Assembly: GCA_015056915.1 (NCBI GenBank) | Contig: SVFK01000010.1 | Span: 1 to 64,000, forward strand | Length of the DNA stretch: 64,000 nucleotides | Source of the DNA: Lachnospiraceae bacterium | GTDB taxonomy: Bacteria; Bacillota; Clostridia; Lachnospirales; Lachnospiraceae | Direction of reading: 5' to 3' | Shown: positions 9,421 through 17,297 of the stretch, piece after piece | Layout: each line of letters starts with the position of its first letter | Numbering within the stretch: position 1 is the stretch's first letter | Translations under genes and position numbers: made by a program | The notes under the pieces: model-generated | Database searches by the model: none | What the model was told of the DNA's origin: nothing | The model's input: the letters and a program-made list of their open reading frames with translations, nothing else

Positions 9421-9762
9421 TAAAGAAAAATCATGCAAAAATGGATATTTTACGAAATAACATTTGTTTTATGTTTGAAATTATGTACATTTTCATGTCC
9501 GCATAGCACATACTTATGTCCGTCTACGCAGTGTGCTTTAGTGAATAAAAATACTTCAATATTAGTATATAGAAGCAACTGTTATGTTTCAAAGTTTTAC
9601 AAATTCCGACTTTTATACATTTTGTTTGCATATAGTGAATATTCATGCATAAAATTTCCAATGAATATTTTGGGATTGTATCGGATTTTTTCTACGCTTT
9701 TTATGTATTCATTTTTTTCTAATTTTTTTTTACAATTGTAAGAAAAATGTATAAATCACAGC
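9421..9762. other. A/T-rich intergenic region without a recognised gene
   Basis: This stretch of about 340 bases separates the eno terminator from the opp promoter. Composition is strongly A/T with T-runs. A 102-codon plus-strand frame exists, but its product is Cys/Phe/Tyr-rich with no ribosome site or recognisable domain, so I do not call it. Nothing else is visible. Confidence 0.6.
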
Positions 9763-9799
9763 AAAAAAGGATGCTCACGACCAATTAACATGAGCATCC
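9763..9799 (-). terminator. intrinsic terminator after eno
   Basis: On the minus strand GGATGCTCA and TGAGCATCC form a perfect 9-base-pair stem with a 13-base loop followed by six T. It is 19 bases beyond the eno stop. Confidence 0.93.
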
Positions 9800-9817
9800 C
9801 TTTCCTTCTTATTTGCT

Positions 9818-11137
9818 TTATATCTTGCGAAAAGGCTCCATATACTGCGCTGCAGTTCCCAATTCTTCTTCAATTCGCAGCAAACGATTGTATTTTGCCA
9901 CACGGTCACTTCTACAAGGTGCACCTGTTTTAATCTGCCCTGCATTTAACGCTACTGCAATATCTGCAATCGTGGTATCCTCCGTCTCACCGGAGCGATG
10001 GGATATCACCGCCTTGTATCCGTTCTTATGAGCCATTTCTACTGCCGCAAAGGCCTCCGAAAGCGTACCAATCTGATTCACCTTCACCAGAATCGCATTG
10101 GCTGTTCCTAACTTGATTCCTGCATCCAGTCGCTTGGTATTGGTAACAAACAAATCATCACCCACCAGCTGCACACTGTTCCCCAGTCGCTTGGTCATAA
10201 GCTTCCAGCCATCCCAGTCATCCTCTGCCAGACCGTCTTCAATGGAAATAATAGGAAATTGTTTGATTAAGCTTTCATAATAATCAATCATCTCATTGGT
10301 GTCACGGATAACCTCTTTTCCTTTTAAACTGCTTTCTCCTGGAAAATGATACTTTCTGGTCTCTTCATTATATAATTCACTGCTGGCAGCATCCATGGCA
10401 ATCTTAATATCCGTTCCCGGCTTATATCCGGCCACATGAATTGCCTTTACAATATATTCCAACACACTCTCCGCATCCGGTAAATCCGGTGCAAAACCAC
10501 CCTCATCTCCCACACCGGTGGACAGCCCCTCCTTTTGCAGAATCTTTTTCAGGTTATGATAAATCTCCGCACAGATTTTCAAGCCGTCTGCAAAGGTCTC
10601 TGCCTGTACGGGCATAATCATGAATTCCTGAAAATCCACCGTGTTAGCTGCATGCTTTCCACCATTTAAAATATTCATCATAGGCACAGGAAGCAATCTT
10701 GGTGAGATTCCTCCCAGATATCTGTAAAGAGGCATGGACAAGGCATTAGCAGCTGCCTTTGCCACCGCCATGGATACGGAAAGCATAGCATTGGCGCCCA
10801 GATTGCCTTTGTTCTCCGTGCCGTCTGTTTCAATAAGAATTCTATCTATTACCACCTGCTCTAATGCGTTTCTTCCCACCAGTACACTGGCAATCTTCTC
10901 ATTTACGTTTTTCACGGCATGCTGCACACCCAGACCAAAATATCTGGTCTCTCCATCACGCAGCTCCACTGCTTCAAACTGACCGGTGCTGGCGCCGGAG
11001 GGCACTGCCGCAAGCCCCGTATATTCTCTGTTATCCAAAGGATTCAGCACAACCACCTCTGCTTCCACAGTAGGATTGCCTCTGGAATCTAAGACTTCTC
11101 TGGCATGTACATTAGTTATTTTCAGAAAATGAATCAT
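9818..11137 (-). CDS. eno: Enolase
   Basis: The 439-residue glycolytic enzyme converts 2-phosphoglycerate to phosphoenolpyruvate. Family motifs are present: [21 protein letters not shown] at the N-terminus, [27 protein letters not shown], the metal-binding [14 protein letters not shown], and the catalytic-lysine region [13 protein letters not shown] followed by [17 protein letters not shown]. Start: ATG at 11137 with GGAGG 9 bases upstream. An ATG 36 bases earlier would add a non-homologous extension. The gene ends the gpmI-AKR-eno group and is followed by a strong terminator. A perfect inverted repeat lies just upstream of its ribosome site (11159-11180). Confidence 0.97.
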   Translation of the reverse strand: MIHFLKITNVHAREVLDSRGNPTVEAEVVVLNPLDNREYTGLAAVPSGASTGQFEAVELRDGETRYFGLGVQHAVKNVNEKIASVLVGRNALEQVVIDRILIETDGTENKGNLGANAMLSVSMAVAKAAANALSMPLYRYLGGISPRLLPVPMMNILNGGKHAANTVDFQEFMIMPVQAETFADGLKICAEIYHNLKKILQKEGLSTGVGDEGGFAPDLPDAESVLEYIVKAIHVAGYKPGTDIKIAMDAASSELYNEETRKYHFPGESSLKGKEVIRDTNEMIDYYESLIKQFPIISIEDGLAEDDWDGWKLMTKRLGNSVQLVGDDLFVTNTKRLDAGIKLGTANAILVKVNQIGTLSEAFAAVEMAHKNGYKAVISHRSGETEDTTIADIAVALNAGQIKTGAPCRSDRVAKYNRLLRIEEELGTAAQYMEPFRKI

Positions 11138-11158
11138 AAAAAAATGCCTCCTTGTAGG

Positions 11159-11180
11159 AATAAGTACTCTCATACTTATT
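11159..11180. promoter_or_regulatory. inverted repeat in the eno leader
   Basis: AATAAGTA and TACTTATT form a perfect 8-base-pair inverted repeat with a 6-base centre, directly upstream of the eno ribosome site in the 68-base gap after the aldo/keto reductase gene. A second small palindrome, TCCTG-T-CAGGA, follows at 11184-11194. Either could be an operator or an RNA hairpin; I cannot assign a factor. Confidence 0.4.
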
Positions 11181-11205
11181 GTATCCTGTCAGGAGACATT
11201 TATAC

Positions 11206-12228
11206 TTAATATTCCTTTCCTGCCAAAATCTCACAATAATCCTTGTAATTTTTCTCAAGTAGGGTCGGTGTGTCCAGTCCATAGGGACATTTTGTTTTAC
11301 ATTTACCGCAGTGCAGACACTTCTCTATCAGCTTCATCTTGGCCTGCATCTCCTCTGTCAGCTGGGCTTCGGAGGGTGCACGGCGAATCATCAGACTCAT
11401 GCGTGCGCAGTTGTTGATTTCGATTCCTACGGGACAGGGCATGCAATAGCCACAGCCACGACAAAATTCACCCAGCAGCTCTCCGCGATCCTTTTCAATC
11501 ACTGCTGCAAGCTCTTCGTTCATCACAGGAGGATTGTCAATATAGGAAAGGAATTCGTCCAGTTCAGACTCCCTCTGTACGCCCCAAATCGGCAACACAT
11601 TGTCATACTGTGCCAGATAGGCATATGCCGCTGCAGAATTGGTAATCAGTCCGCCGGAGAGAGCCTTCATGGCAATAAATCCCATTCCCGCTTTCTCACA
11701 GGCCTCCACCAGTGCAATATCCTTATCCGTTGCCAGATAGCAGAAGGGAAACTGTAAGGTCTCATACAATCCGCTTTCCACCGCCTCATGGGCCACATGC
11801 AATCGATGATTGGTAATACCGATATGACGAATCAAGCCTTTCTCCTTAGCCTCCAGCATAGCCTCGTAAAGCCCTGTGCCATCTCCGGGTTTAGGACAAA
11901 AGGATGGATTGTGAAACTGATAAATATCAATGTAATCTGTCTGTAGCTTTTCCAGTGAGGTATGCAAATCCGCCCAAAAGCCTTCTACCGTAGTAGCGCC
12001 TGTCTTAGTGGCAATATAAATCTTCTCTCGCATTCCCAAAAAGGCTTCGCCCACCTTTTCTTCACTGTCTGTATAATATCTTGCCGTATCATAGAAGGTC
12101 ACGCCTGCATCATAGGCCTTACGAAGCAGCTTAACAGCAGCATCCTTACTGATACGCTGAATAGGCAGCGCACCGAAGGAATTCTTTTCTACGATAATGC
12201 CTGTTTTTCCTAAAGTAACTTTAGCCAT
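11206..12228 (-). CDS. Aldo/keto reductase with C-terminal 4Fe-4S domain
   Basis: The 340-residue protein combines an aldo/keto reductase barrel (residues about 1-235, with FYDTARYYTDSEEKVGEAF, IYIATKTG and DIYQFHNPS) with a C-terminal ferredoxin-like module. That module holds two cysteine groups, CRGCGYCMPCPVG and CLHCGKCKTKCPYG, as in clostridial AKRs of the Fe-S-containing subgroup. The substrate is unknown; such proteins reduce carbonyls with NAD(P)H or use the Fe-S centre for electron transfer. It lies between gpmI (9 bases upstream) and eno (68 bases downstream), so it is probably co-expressed with lower glycolysis. The start has only a weak GGGTG ribosome site. Confidence 0.9.
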   Translation of the reverse strand: MAKVTLGKTGIIVEKNSFGALPIQRISKDAAVKLLRKAYDAGVTFYDTARYYTDSEEKVGEAFLGMREKIYIATKTGATTVEGFWADLHTSLEKLQTDYIDIYQFHNPSFCPKPGDGTGLYEAMLEAKEKGLIRHIGITNHRLHVAHEAVESGLYETLQFPFCYLATDKDIALVEACEKAGMGFIAMKALSGGLITNSAAAYAYLAQYDNVLPIWGVQRESELDEFLSYIDNPPVMNEELAAVIEKDRGELLGEFCRGCGYCMPCPVGIEINNCARMSLMIRRAPSEAQLTEEMQAKMKLIEKCLHCGKCKTKCPYGLDTPTLLEKNYKDYCEILAGKEY

Positions 12229-12237
12229 GTGAACACC

Positions 12238-13782
12238 CTATTTCTTCATCAATAATGATTTACCGGTCATTTCTACAGGCTGCTCCTTGCCCATGATTTC
12301 AATCAGAGTAGGAACGATGTCAGCCAGACAACCGCCATCCTTCAAGGTATAAGCCTCATCATAATTTACAAGGATGAAAGGCACCTGATTGGTGGTATGT
12401 GCGGTGAAAGGCTCGCCTGTGGTGTAGTCAACCAGCTGCTCTGCATTGCCGTGGTCAGCACAGATAAACATCACGCCGTCCATTTCCTTCACAGCTTCTA
12501 CTGCTTTACCAACACATTCGTCCACAGCTTCCACAGCCTTAACTGCAGCAGCTTCCACACCGGTGTGACCTACCATGTCGGGGTTCGCAAAGTTGATAAT
12601 AATTACATCATATTCACCGGAACGGATAGCACCGGTGAGCTTGTCGCATACCTCGTAAGCACTCATCTCAGGCTTCAGGTCATAGGTTGCTACATCCTTC
12701 GGGGAATTTACAAGGATTCTGTCCTCACCCTCGTTAGGCTGCTCCACACCGCCGTTAAAGAAGAAGGTTACATGTGCATACTTCTCGGTCTCAGCGATAC
12801 GAGCCTGCTTCATATTGTTAGCTGCCAGCCACTCGCCGAAGGTGTTGGTAACGGATACCTTGTGGAAAGCAACCTCTTTATTGGGAATAGTAGGGTCATA
12901 ATCAGAGAAGCATGCAAAGGTAATATCCTTGCGCGCGCCTCTGTCAAAGCCCTTGAAATCATCATCACAGAAGGCTCTGGTAATCTCTCTTGCGCGGTCG
13001 GGACGGAAGTTAAAGAAGATTAAGGAATCGCCGTCCTGAACTGTTGCTACGGGCTTGCCGTCCTCTACTGCTACAGTAGGCTTTACAAATTCATCCGTCT
13101 CATCTCTGTCGTAGGAAGCCTGAATACCACAGATACCACAGGCAGCGGTCAGACCCTCGCCCTTGGTCATAGCATTGTAAGCCAGCTCTACACGATCATA
13201 ATTGTTATCTCTGTCCATTGCATAGTAACGTCCCATAACGGAAGCAATCTTACCTACGCCGATTTTATCCATTTCTGCTGCAAGTGCCTCTGCAAATTCC
13301 TTACCGCTTGCAGGAGGAGTGTCACGACCGTCTAAGAAGCAATGTACATACACCTTCTCAAGACCGTTTCTCTTTGCCAGCTCCAACAAACCATATAAAT
13401 GTGTATTGTGGCTGTGTACACCACCGTCAGATAACAGACCCATCATATGCAGAGCACTGTTATTCTTCTTACAATTCTCTACTGCCTTTAACAGAGCAGG
13501 ATTCTCAAAGAAGGTGCCGTCCTGAATCTCCTTGGTAATTCTGGTAAGCTCCTGATATACAATACGGCCTGCGCCCATATTCAGATGACCTACCTCTGAG
13601 TTACCCATCTGACCCTCGGGAAGTCCTACTGCCATACCACTGGCATTACCGCGCACAAAAGGACACTCCTTCATCAATTTATCCATAACAGGAGTCTGCG
13701 CCTCCCAGACTGCGTTGCCCTTGGTCTGCTCATTTAATCCATAGCCGTCCAAAATCATTAATACTACAGGTTTCTTACTCAT
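12238..13782 (-). CDS. gpmI: 2,3-bisphosphoglycerate-independent phosphoglycerate mutase
   Basis: The 514-residue Mn-dependent enzyme interconverts 3- and 2-phosphoglycerate through a phosphoserine intermediate. The N-terminal metal-binding motif VVLMILDGYG is followed by the active-site serine in GNSEVGHLNMGAG (Ser62). The substrate-binding insertion includes HCFLDGRDTPP and GRYYAMDRD, and the C-terminal metal ligands lie in NFANPDMVGHTG and ICADHGNAEQL. Length matches the family (about 510). The start has GGAGG 5 bases upstream. It is the first gene of the gpmI-AKR-eno group; eno catalyses the next glycolytic step. A good promoter is at 13866-13894. Confidence 0.97.
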   Translation of the reverse strand: MSKKPVVLMILDGYGLNEQTKGNAVWEAQTPVMDKLMKECPFVRGNASGMAVGLPEGQMGNSEVGHLNMGAGRIVYQELTRITKEIQDGTFFENPALLKAVENCKKNNSALHMMGLLSDGGVHSHNTHLYGLLELAKRNGLEKVYVHCFLDGRDTPPASGKEFAEALAAEMDKIGVGKIASVMGRYYAMDRDNNYDRVELAYNAMTKGEGLTAACGICGIQASYDRDETDEFVKPTVAVEDGKPVATVQDGDSLIFFNFRPDRAREITRAFCDDDFKGFDRGARKDITFACFSDYDPTIPNKEVAFHKVSVTNTFGEWLAANNMKQARIAETEKYAHVTFFFNGGVEQPNEGEDRILVNSPKDVATYDLKPEMSAYEVCDKLTGAIRSGEYDVIIINFANPDMVGHTGVEAAAVKAVEAVDECVGKAVEAVKEMDGVMFICADHGNAEQLVDYTTGEPFTAHTTNQVPFILVNYDEAYTLKDGGCLADIVPTLIEIMGKEQPVEMTGKSLLMKK

Positions 13783-13865
13783 TATTTCCTCCGTTCTCTT
13801 CCGTCATATGCATTCCGGAAATCTATTGATTTGTTAATAAAAACATAATTCTCTTCCACTTGCAG

Positions 13866-13894
13866 ATTATACACTGAAAACACTTAAGGTGCAA
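13866..13894 (-). promoter_or_regulatory. sigma-A promoter for gpmI
   Basis: On the minus strand TTGCAC (13894-13889), a 17-base spacer ending in GTG and a perfect TATAAT (13871-13866) lie 84 bases before the gpmI start. Confidence 0.75.
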
Positions 13895-13938
13895 TAGCAA
13901 TTTCCCCGAATAAAAAGGGCTCGCACCGGAAATCAGGA

Positions 13939-13967
13939 TTGTTTTTTACCAAAAAATGCTCTACAAT
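13939..13967 (+). promoter_or_regulatory. candidate promoter for the cation efflux gene
   Basis: TTGTTT (13939-13944), a 17-base spacer and TACAAT (13962-13967) lie 47 bases before the start at 14015, divergent from the gpmI promoter. The -35 is weak, the -10 good. Confidence 0.45.
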
Positions 13968-14014
13968 AGCACTAAATCATATTTACAAATCATATTTATA
14001 AGAGGATATATATT

Positions 14015-15181
14015 ATGGTCAGCTTATTATCAAGAATTTTTATTAAAAATAGAGAGGACACCGACACCCCCGCCGTACGTCAGGCGTATGGTATACTGTG
14101 CGGCGCTGTGGGTATTGCTTTGAATCTCCTGCTTTTTGCCGGCAAATTTCTTGCCGGCTATATCAGTCATTCCATTGCCATTACAGCAGATGCCTTTAAC
14201 AATCTGTCCGATGCCGGCTCCTCCATTATTACACTGATTGGTTTCAAAATGGCGGGACAAAAGCCTGACCCGGACCACCCCTTCGGGCATGGTCGCATCG
14301 AATATGTATCCGGGCTCATGGTGTCCATGCTTATTTTTTTCATGGGCTATGAGTTACTAAAAAGCTCTGTTTCCAAAATCATTCACCCGATGGAGCTTGC
14401 TTATTCGCCTCTTGTGCTGGTGATTCTGGTACTTTCCATTCTGGTGAAATGCTATATGGCTCTATATAACCGCCGTATCGGCAACAAAATCCACTCCACC
14501 GCCATGAAGGCCACTGCCTTGGACAGCTTGAGCGATACCATTGCCACCACCGTTGTACTGGCAGCCACTCTGATTTCACACTTTTCAGGTGTCACCATTG
14601 ACGGCTATTGCGGTATTCTCGTGGCTCTATTTATCTTTTATTCCGGCATCAATGCCGCCAAGGATACCATCAGTCCCCTGTTAGGGCAGGCTCCTGACCC
14701 GGAATTTGTCCAAAGCATCAATGATATTGTGATGTCCTATGAGGGCGTTATCGGTATCCACGATTTGATTGTACATAATTATGGGCCCGGTCGAGTATTG
14801 ATTTCCCTGCATGCAGAGGTTCCTGCCGATGGTGATATCCTCTCCATGCATGATATGATAGATTTGATTGAACACCACCTGCGTGATTCCCTTCATTGCA
14901 GCGCGGTGATTCATATGGACCCGGTCTGTGTGGGCGATGAAGAGACCAACCGGCTAAAGGAAGAGACTGCTGTGTATCTCGCCGAAATTGATACCACCCT
15001 CACCATGCACGATTTTCGCATTGTTAAGGGTCCCACCCACACCAATATTATTTTTGATATTGTGGTTCCTTATGACTTTAAAATGACCGACAATGAGGTA
15101 GTGACTGCCCTCACGGAACGCATTCGGGAAAACAATCCCAACCATTTCGCAGTAATTGAAGTGGATAAGAAATATTCATAA
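14015..15181 (+). CDS. Cation diffusion facilitator family metal efflux protein
   Basis: The 388-residue membrane antiporter exports divalent metals (Zn, Fe, Mn or Co) in exchange for protons. The first part has about six membrane helices with the paired metal-site motifs, helix 2 DAFNNLSDAGSS and helix 5 ATALDSLSDTIATT, and the signature loop DPDHPFGHGRIEY. The C-terminal cytoplasmic metal-sensing ferredoxin-like domain spans about 215-290. A further C-terminal extension of about 90 residues is longer than in FieF/YiiP and resembles the second regulatory domain found in some clostridial members. Metal specificity cannot be read. A ribosome site (AGAGGA) precedes the ATG. Confidence 0.92.
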   Translation: MVSLLSRIFIKNREDTDTPAVRQAYGILCGAVGIALNLLLFAGKFLAGYISHSIAITADAFNNLSDAGSSIITLIGFKMAGQKPDPDHPFGHGRIEYVSGLMVSMLIFFMGYELLKSSVSKIIHPMELAYSPLVLVILVLSILVKCYMALYNRRIGNKIHSTAMKATALDSLSDTIATTVVLAATLISHFSGVTIDGYCGILVALFIFYSGINAAKDTISPLLGQAPDPEFVQSINDIVMSYEGVIGIHDLIVHNYGPGRVLISLHAEVPADGDILSMHDMIDLIEHHLRDSLHCSAVIHMDPVCVGDEETNRLKEETAVYLAEIDTTLTMHDFRIVKGPTHTNIIFDIVVPYDFKMTDNEVVTALTERIRENNPNHFAVIEVDKKYS

Positions 15182-15227
15182 ATGCAATTTATTTTGTTGT
15201 GTTCATAAATGCAATTTATTTTGTTGT
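15175..15227 (+). repeat. 26-base tandem direct repeat
   Basis: Two perfect 26-base copies (15175-15200 and 15202-15227, starting TTCATAAATGCAATTTATTT) are separated by one base. The first contains the last codon and stop of the cation efflux gene; the second ends at the first T of the TTGACA of the next promoter. This looks like a recent tandem duplication. Confidence 0.9.
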
Positions 15228-15255
15228 TGACATTTATAAAGAAAAGGCGTACTGT
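15227..15255 (+). promoter_or_regulatory. candidate promoter of the leader-ABC exporter operon
   Basis: A perfect TTGACA (15227-15232), a 17-base spacer and TACTGT (15250-15255) precede the leader ORF by 78 bases. The -10 is poor but overlaps a perfect inverted repeat, ACTGTA-AAA-TACAGT (15251-15265), which could be an operator for a repressor. Confidence 0.5.
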
Positions 15256-15332
15256 AAAATACAGTTAATTCATATTGCAAACAAAGATTAGTCGCCTTTG
15301 TACGCAAAATATAAAAGAAGGAGGTAACAACA

Positions 15333-15416
15333 ATGATTAACGGAATGACTATCAGAACTACTAATGAATATGTTGTATTATACGCAGTTACCTCCGGAGA
15401 TATTTGCAACTCTTAA
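15333..15416 (+). CDS. 27-residue leader peptide upstream of ABC exporter
   Basis: A short frame opens with ATG at 15333, 8 bases after an excellent ribosome site (AAGGAGGT, 15318-15325), and stops at TAA 15414-15416. The peptide begins MINGMTIRTTNEYVV and ends SGDICNS. I recognise no family. Its position between a promoter and an intrinsic terminator, ahead of two ABC exporter genes, matches the arrangement of bmrB before bmrCD in Bacillus subtilis, where translation of a leader ORF controls readthrough. Its codons 18-21 contain GTTACCTCC, complementary to its own ribosome site. The peptide sequence itself may matter little; the ORF probably works as a ribosome sensor. This is inference from sequence layout. 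Confidence 0.75.
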   Translation: MINGMTIRTTNEYVVLYAVTSGDICNS

Positions 15417-15490
15417 AATGCGAAGCTTTGTTGCTTACATACCGCTATCCGTTCCTGTGGCGGACAGCATCCCACACATTGCAACTTTTC

Positions 15491-15522
15491 GTCCATGGTA
15501 GTAACTGCCATGGACTTTTTTT
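15491..15522 (+). terminator. intrinsic terminator in the ABC exporter leader
   Basis: GTCCATGGTA and TGCCATGGAC form a 10-base-pair stem (one T-G pair) with loop GTAAC, followed directly by seven T (15516-15522). It lies 75 bases after the leader stop and 41 bases before the ABC gene's TTG start, so the exporter can be expressed only by readthrough. Confidence 0.93.
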
Positions 15523-15563
15523 CGCGATTTGTTAGAGAAATATTATTAAGGGAGGGATTCTTT

Positions 15564-17297
15564 TTGAAAAAGATATCGAGCTATATAAGAAAACACATCT
15601 GGGGATATCTGGGTGCTGTCCTTTGCCTGATAATCGGTGTGGCACTGGATATGCTTTCCCCCCAACTGACCAAACGCATCATTGACGATGTTATTATGCG
15701 CGGTGACCTTCCGCTGCTGAAATACTTACTGGCGGGAATTCTGTCTGTAGGCATCGGCAGATGCATTTTCATGTATATCAAGGAGTATACCTTTGACGTT
15801 ATCGGCGCCAAAATCAGTGCTGGTATGCGAAAGGATTTGTTCCATCATTTACAGGGACTGTCTGCAGATTTTTATGACAAGAACAATATCGGTGAATTAA
15901 TGGCACGGGTTAAGGAGGATATTGACCGCATCTGGGACGGTCTGACCTTTGTGGGAATGTTGATTATCGAGGTGATCATACATACAGCCTTTGTGCTGAC
16001 CTGCATGTACAGATTGAATTGGAAGCTGGCTCTGATTCCTACCGTTGCCATGTTGTTCTGCGGTGCACTGGCTATTTTTCTGGAGAAAAAGCTGGACAAG
16101 GTCTATGAGGAAATCAGTGAGGAAAATGCCACTCTGAACACCGTTGCCGAGGAAAATCTTGCAGGGGTACGCACCGTAAAGGCGTTTGCCAGAGAAAAAT
16201 TTGAAATCACCAAATTCCTCTCCCACAACAAACGCTATTATGAATTGAATATGCGGCAGTCCAAAATGTTTGTAAAGTATCACCCTACTTTTACACTTGT
16301 GACCAAGATACTGCCCCTTATTATTCTGCTGACCGGCGGATATTTCGTCATTAAAGGAGATTTTTCATTGGGCTCACTGGGTGCCTTTATCGAATATTCC
16401 ATGAATATCGTATGGCCTATGGAAATGCTGGGTTGGCTTACCAACAGCCTCTCCTCTGCTACTGCTTCCAACAAGAAGCTGAAGAAAATATATGCAGAAA
16501 CCACCAGCATTAAGGACTGCGAGGAGCCTGTACTTCTGGATACCGTGCAGGGTAAGGTTACTTTTGAAAAAGTATGCTTTGTCAGGGATAACACCACTAT
16601 TTTGCAGGATATCAGCTTTACCGTGGCTCCCGGTGCTACATTGGGCATTATGGGGGCAACCGGCTCCGGCAAGACCTCCATTATCCAGCTGTTACAGCGA
16701 CTCTATGACTGCAGTGACGGCACCATACGACTGGATGATGTGGACATCCGCCGCTTGTCCCTGAAACAGCTGCGTAGCAGTATTTCTACAGTGATGCAGG
16801 ACGTATTCCTATTCTCAGACACCATAAGCGATAATGTCCGTCTGGGCAAGCAGGATGTCCTTGACATCGAACAGGTAAAATCTGCTTCCCACGCAGCACA
16901 GGCAGGTAATTTCATTGAACGTCTGGAATCCGGCTATGACACTATTATCGGTGAACGCGGAGTCGGCCTTTCCGGCGGTCAGAAGCAGCGTATCAGTATT
17001 GCCCGGGCACTGGCCAAGGGGAATCCTATTTTAGTAATGGATGACTCCACATCAGCCCTTGACATGGAAACAGAACACATGATTCAGCAGACCCTTCGCA
17101 GATTCAACTCCACCACCAAGCTGATTATTGCCCACCGTATCAGCGCTGTGCGCCATGCAGACGAAATCATTTTTCTGGAAGACGGATGCATTGCAGAGCG
17201 CGGTACTCACGAAGAATTGCTGGCTAAGAAAGGGCTGTATTACGAGACCTATATGGCCCAATACGGAAGTCATGAGGAGGTGCTTTATGCCGATTAA
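15564..17297 (+). CDS. Heterodimeric ABC exporter half-transporter, degenerate-site subunit
   Basis: The 577-residue protein fuses a six-helix exporter membrane domain (about 1-310) to an ATPase domain (about 335-577). Motifs: Walker A GATGSGKTS, Q-loop VMQDVFLFSD, signature LSGGQKQR, Walker B ILVMDDSTSALD, H-loop IIAHRIS. The Walker B catalytic Glu is replaced by Asp, as in the degenerate-site subunit of BmrCD/TM287-288-type exporters. The start is TTG at 15564 with GGAGGG 8 bases upstream; an in-frame ATG at 15495 lies inside the terminator hairpin and cannot be the main start. The next subunit overlaps by 11 bases. It is probably a multidrug exporter; the substrate is unknown. Confidence 0.92.
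   Translation: MKKISSYIRKHIWGYLGAVLCLIIGVALDMLSPQLTKRIIDDVIMRGDLPLLKYLLAGILSVGIGRCIFMYIKEYTFDVIGAKISAGMRKDLFHHLQGLSADFYDKNNIGELMARVKEDIDRIWDGLTFVGMLIIEVIIHTAFVLTCMYRLNWKLALIPTVAMLFCGALAIFLEKKLDKVYEEISEENATLNTVAEENLAGVRTVKAFAREKFEITKFLSHNKRYYELNMRQSKMFVKYHPTFTLVTKILPLIILLTGGYFVIKGDFSLGSLGAFIEYSMNIVWPMEMLGWLTNSLSSATASNKKLKKIYAETTSIKDCEEPVLLDTVQGKVTFEKVCFVRDNTTILQDISFTVAPGATLGIMGATGSGKTSIIQLLQRLYDCSDGTIRLDDVDIRRLSLKQLRSSISTVMQDVFLFSDTISDNVRLGKQDVLDIEQVKSASHAAQAGNFIERLESGYDTIIGERGVGLSGGQKQRISIARALAKGNPILVMDDSTSALDMETEHMIQQTLRRFNSTTKLIIAHRISAVRHADEIIFLEDGCIAERGTHEELLAKKGLYYETYMAQYGSHEEVLYAD

Larger units (their letters stand above)
15320..15522 (+). promoter_or_regulatory. ribosome-mediated attenuator with alternative RNA pairings
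   Basis: Four segments can pair in exclusive ways. A is GGAGGTAAC at 15320-15328, the leader ribosome site. B, at 15384-15395, overlaps leader codons 18-21 and holds GCAGTTAC (15384-15391) and GTTACCTCC (15387-15395). C and D are the arms of the terminator (15491-15500 and 15506-15515). A pairs with B over 9 bases; B pairs with GTAACTGC (15501-15508) of the terminator loop and arm over 8 bases; C pairs with D. When a stalled ribosome covers A, B is free to capture the terminator's 3' side and allow readthrough. The pairings are read directly; the logic is inferred. Confidence 0.65.

Noticed and set aside
9433-9741. 102-codon plus-strand frame in the A/T-rich gap before opp
   Set aside because: No ribosome site, promoter or domain; composition fits random A/T-rich sequence.
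15495-15563. Longer N-terminus for the first ABC exporter subunit (ATG at 15495)
   Set aside because: The ATG lies inside the terminator hairpin and lacks a ribosome site; TTG at 15564 has GGAGGG at proper spacing and gives a normal family N-terminus.
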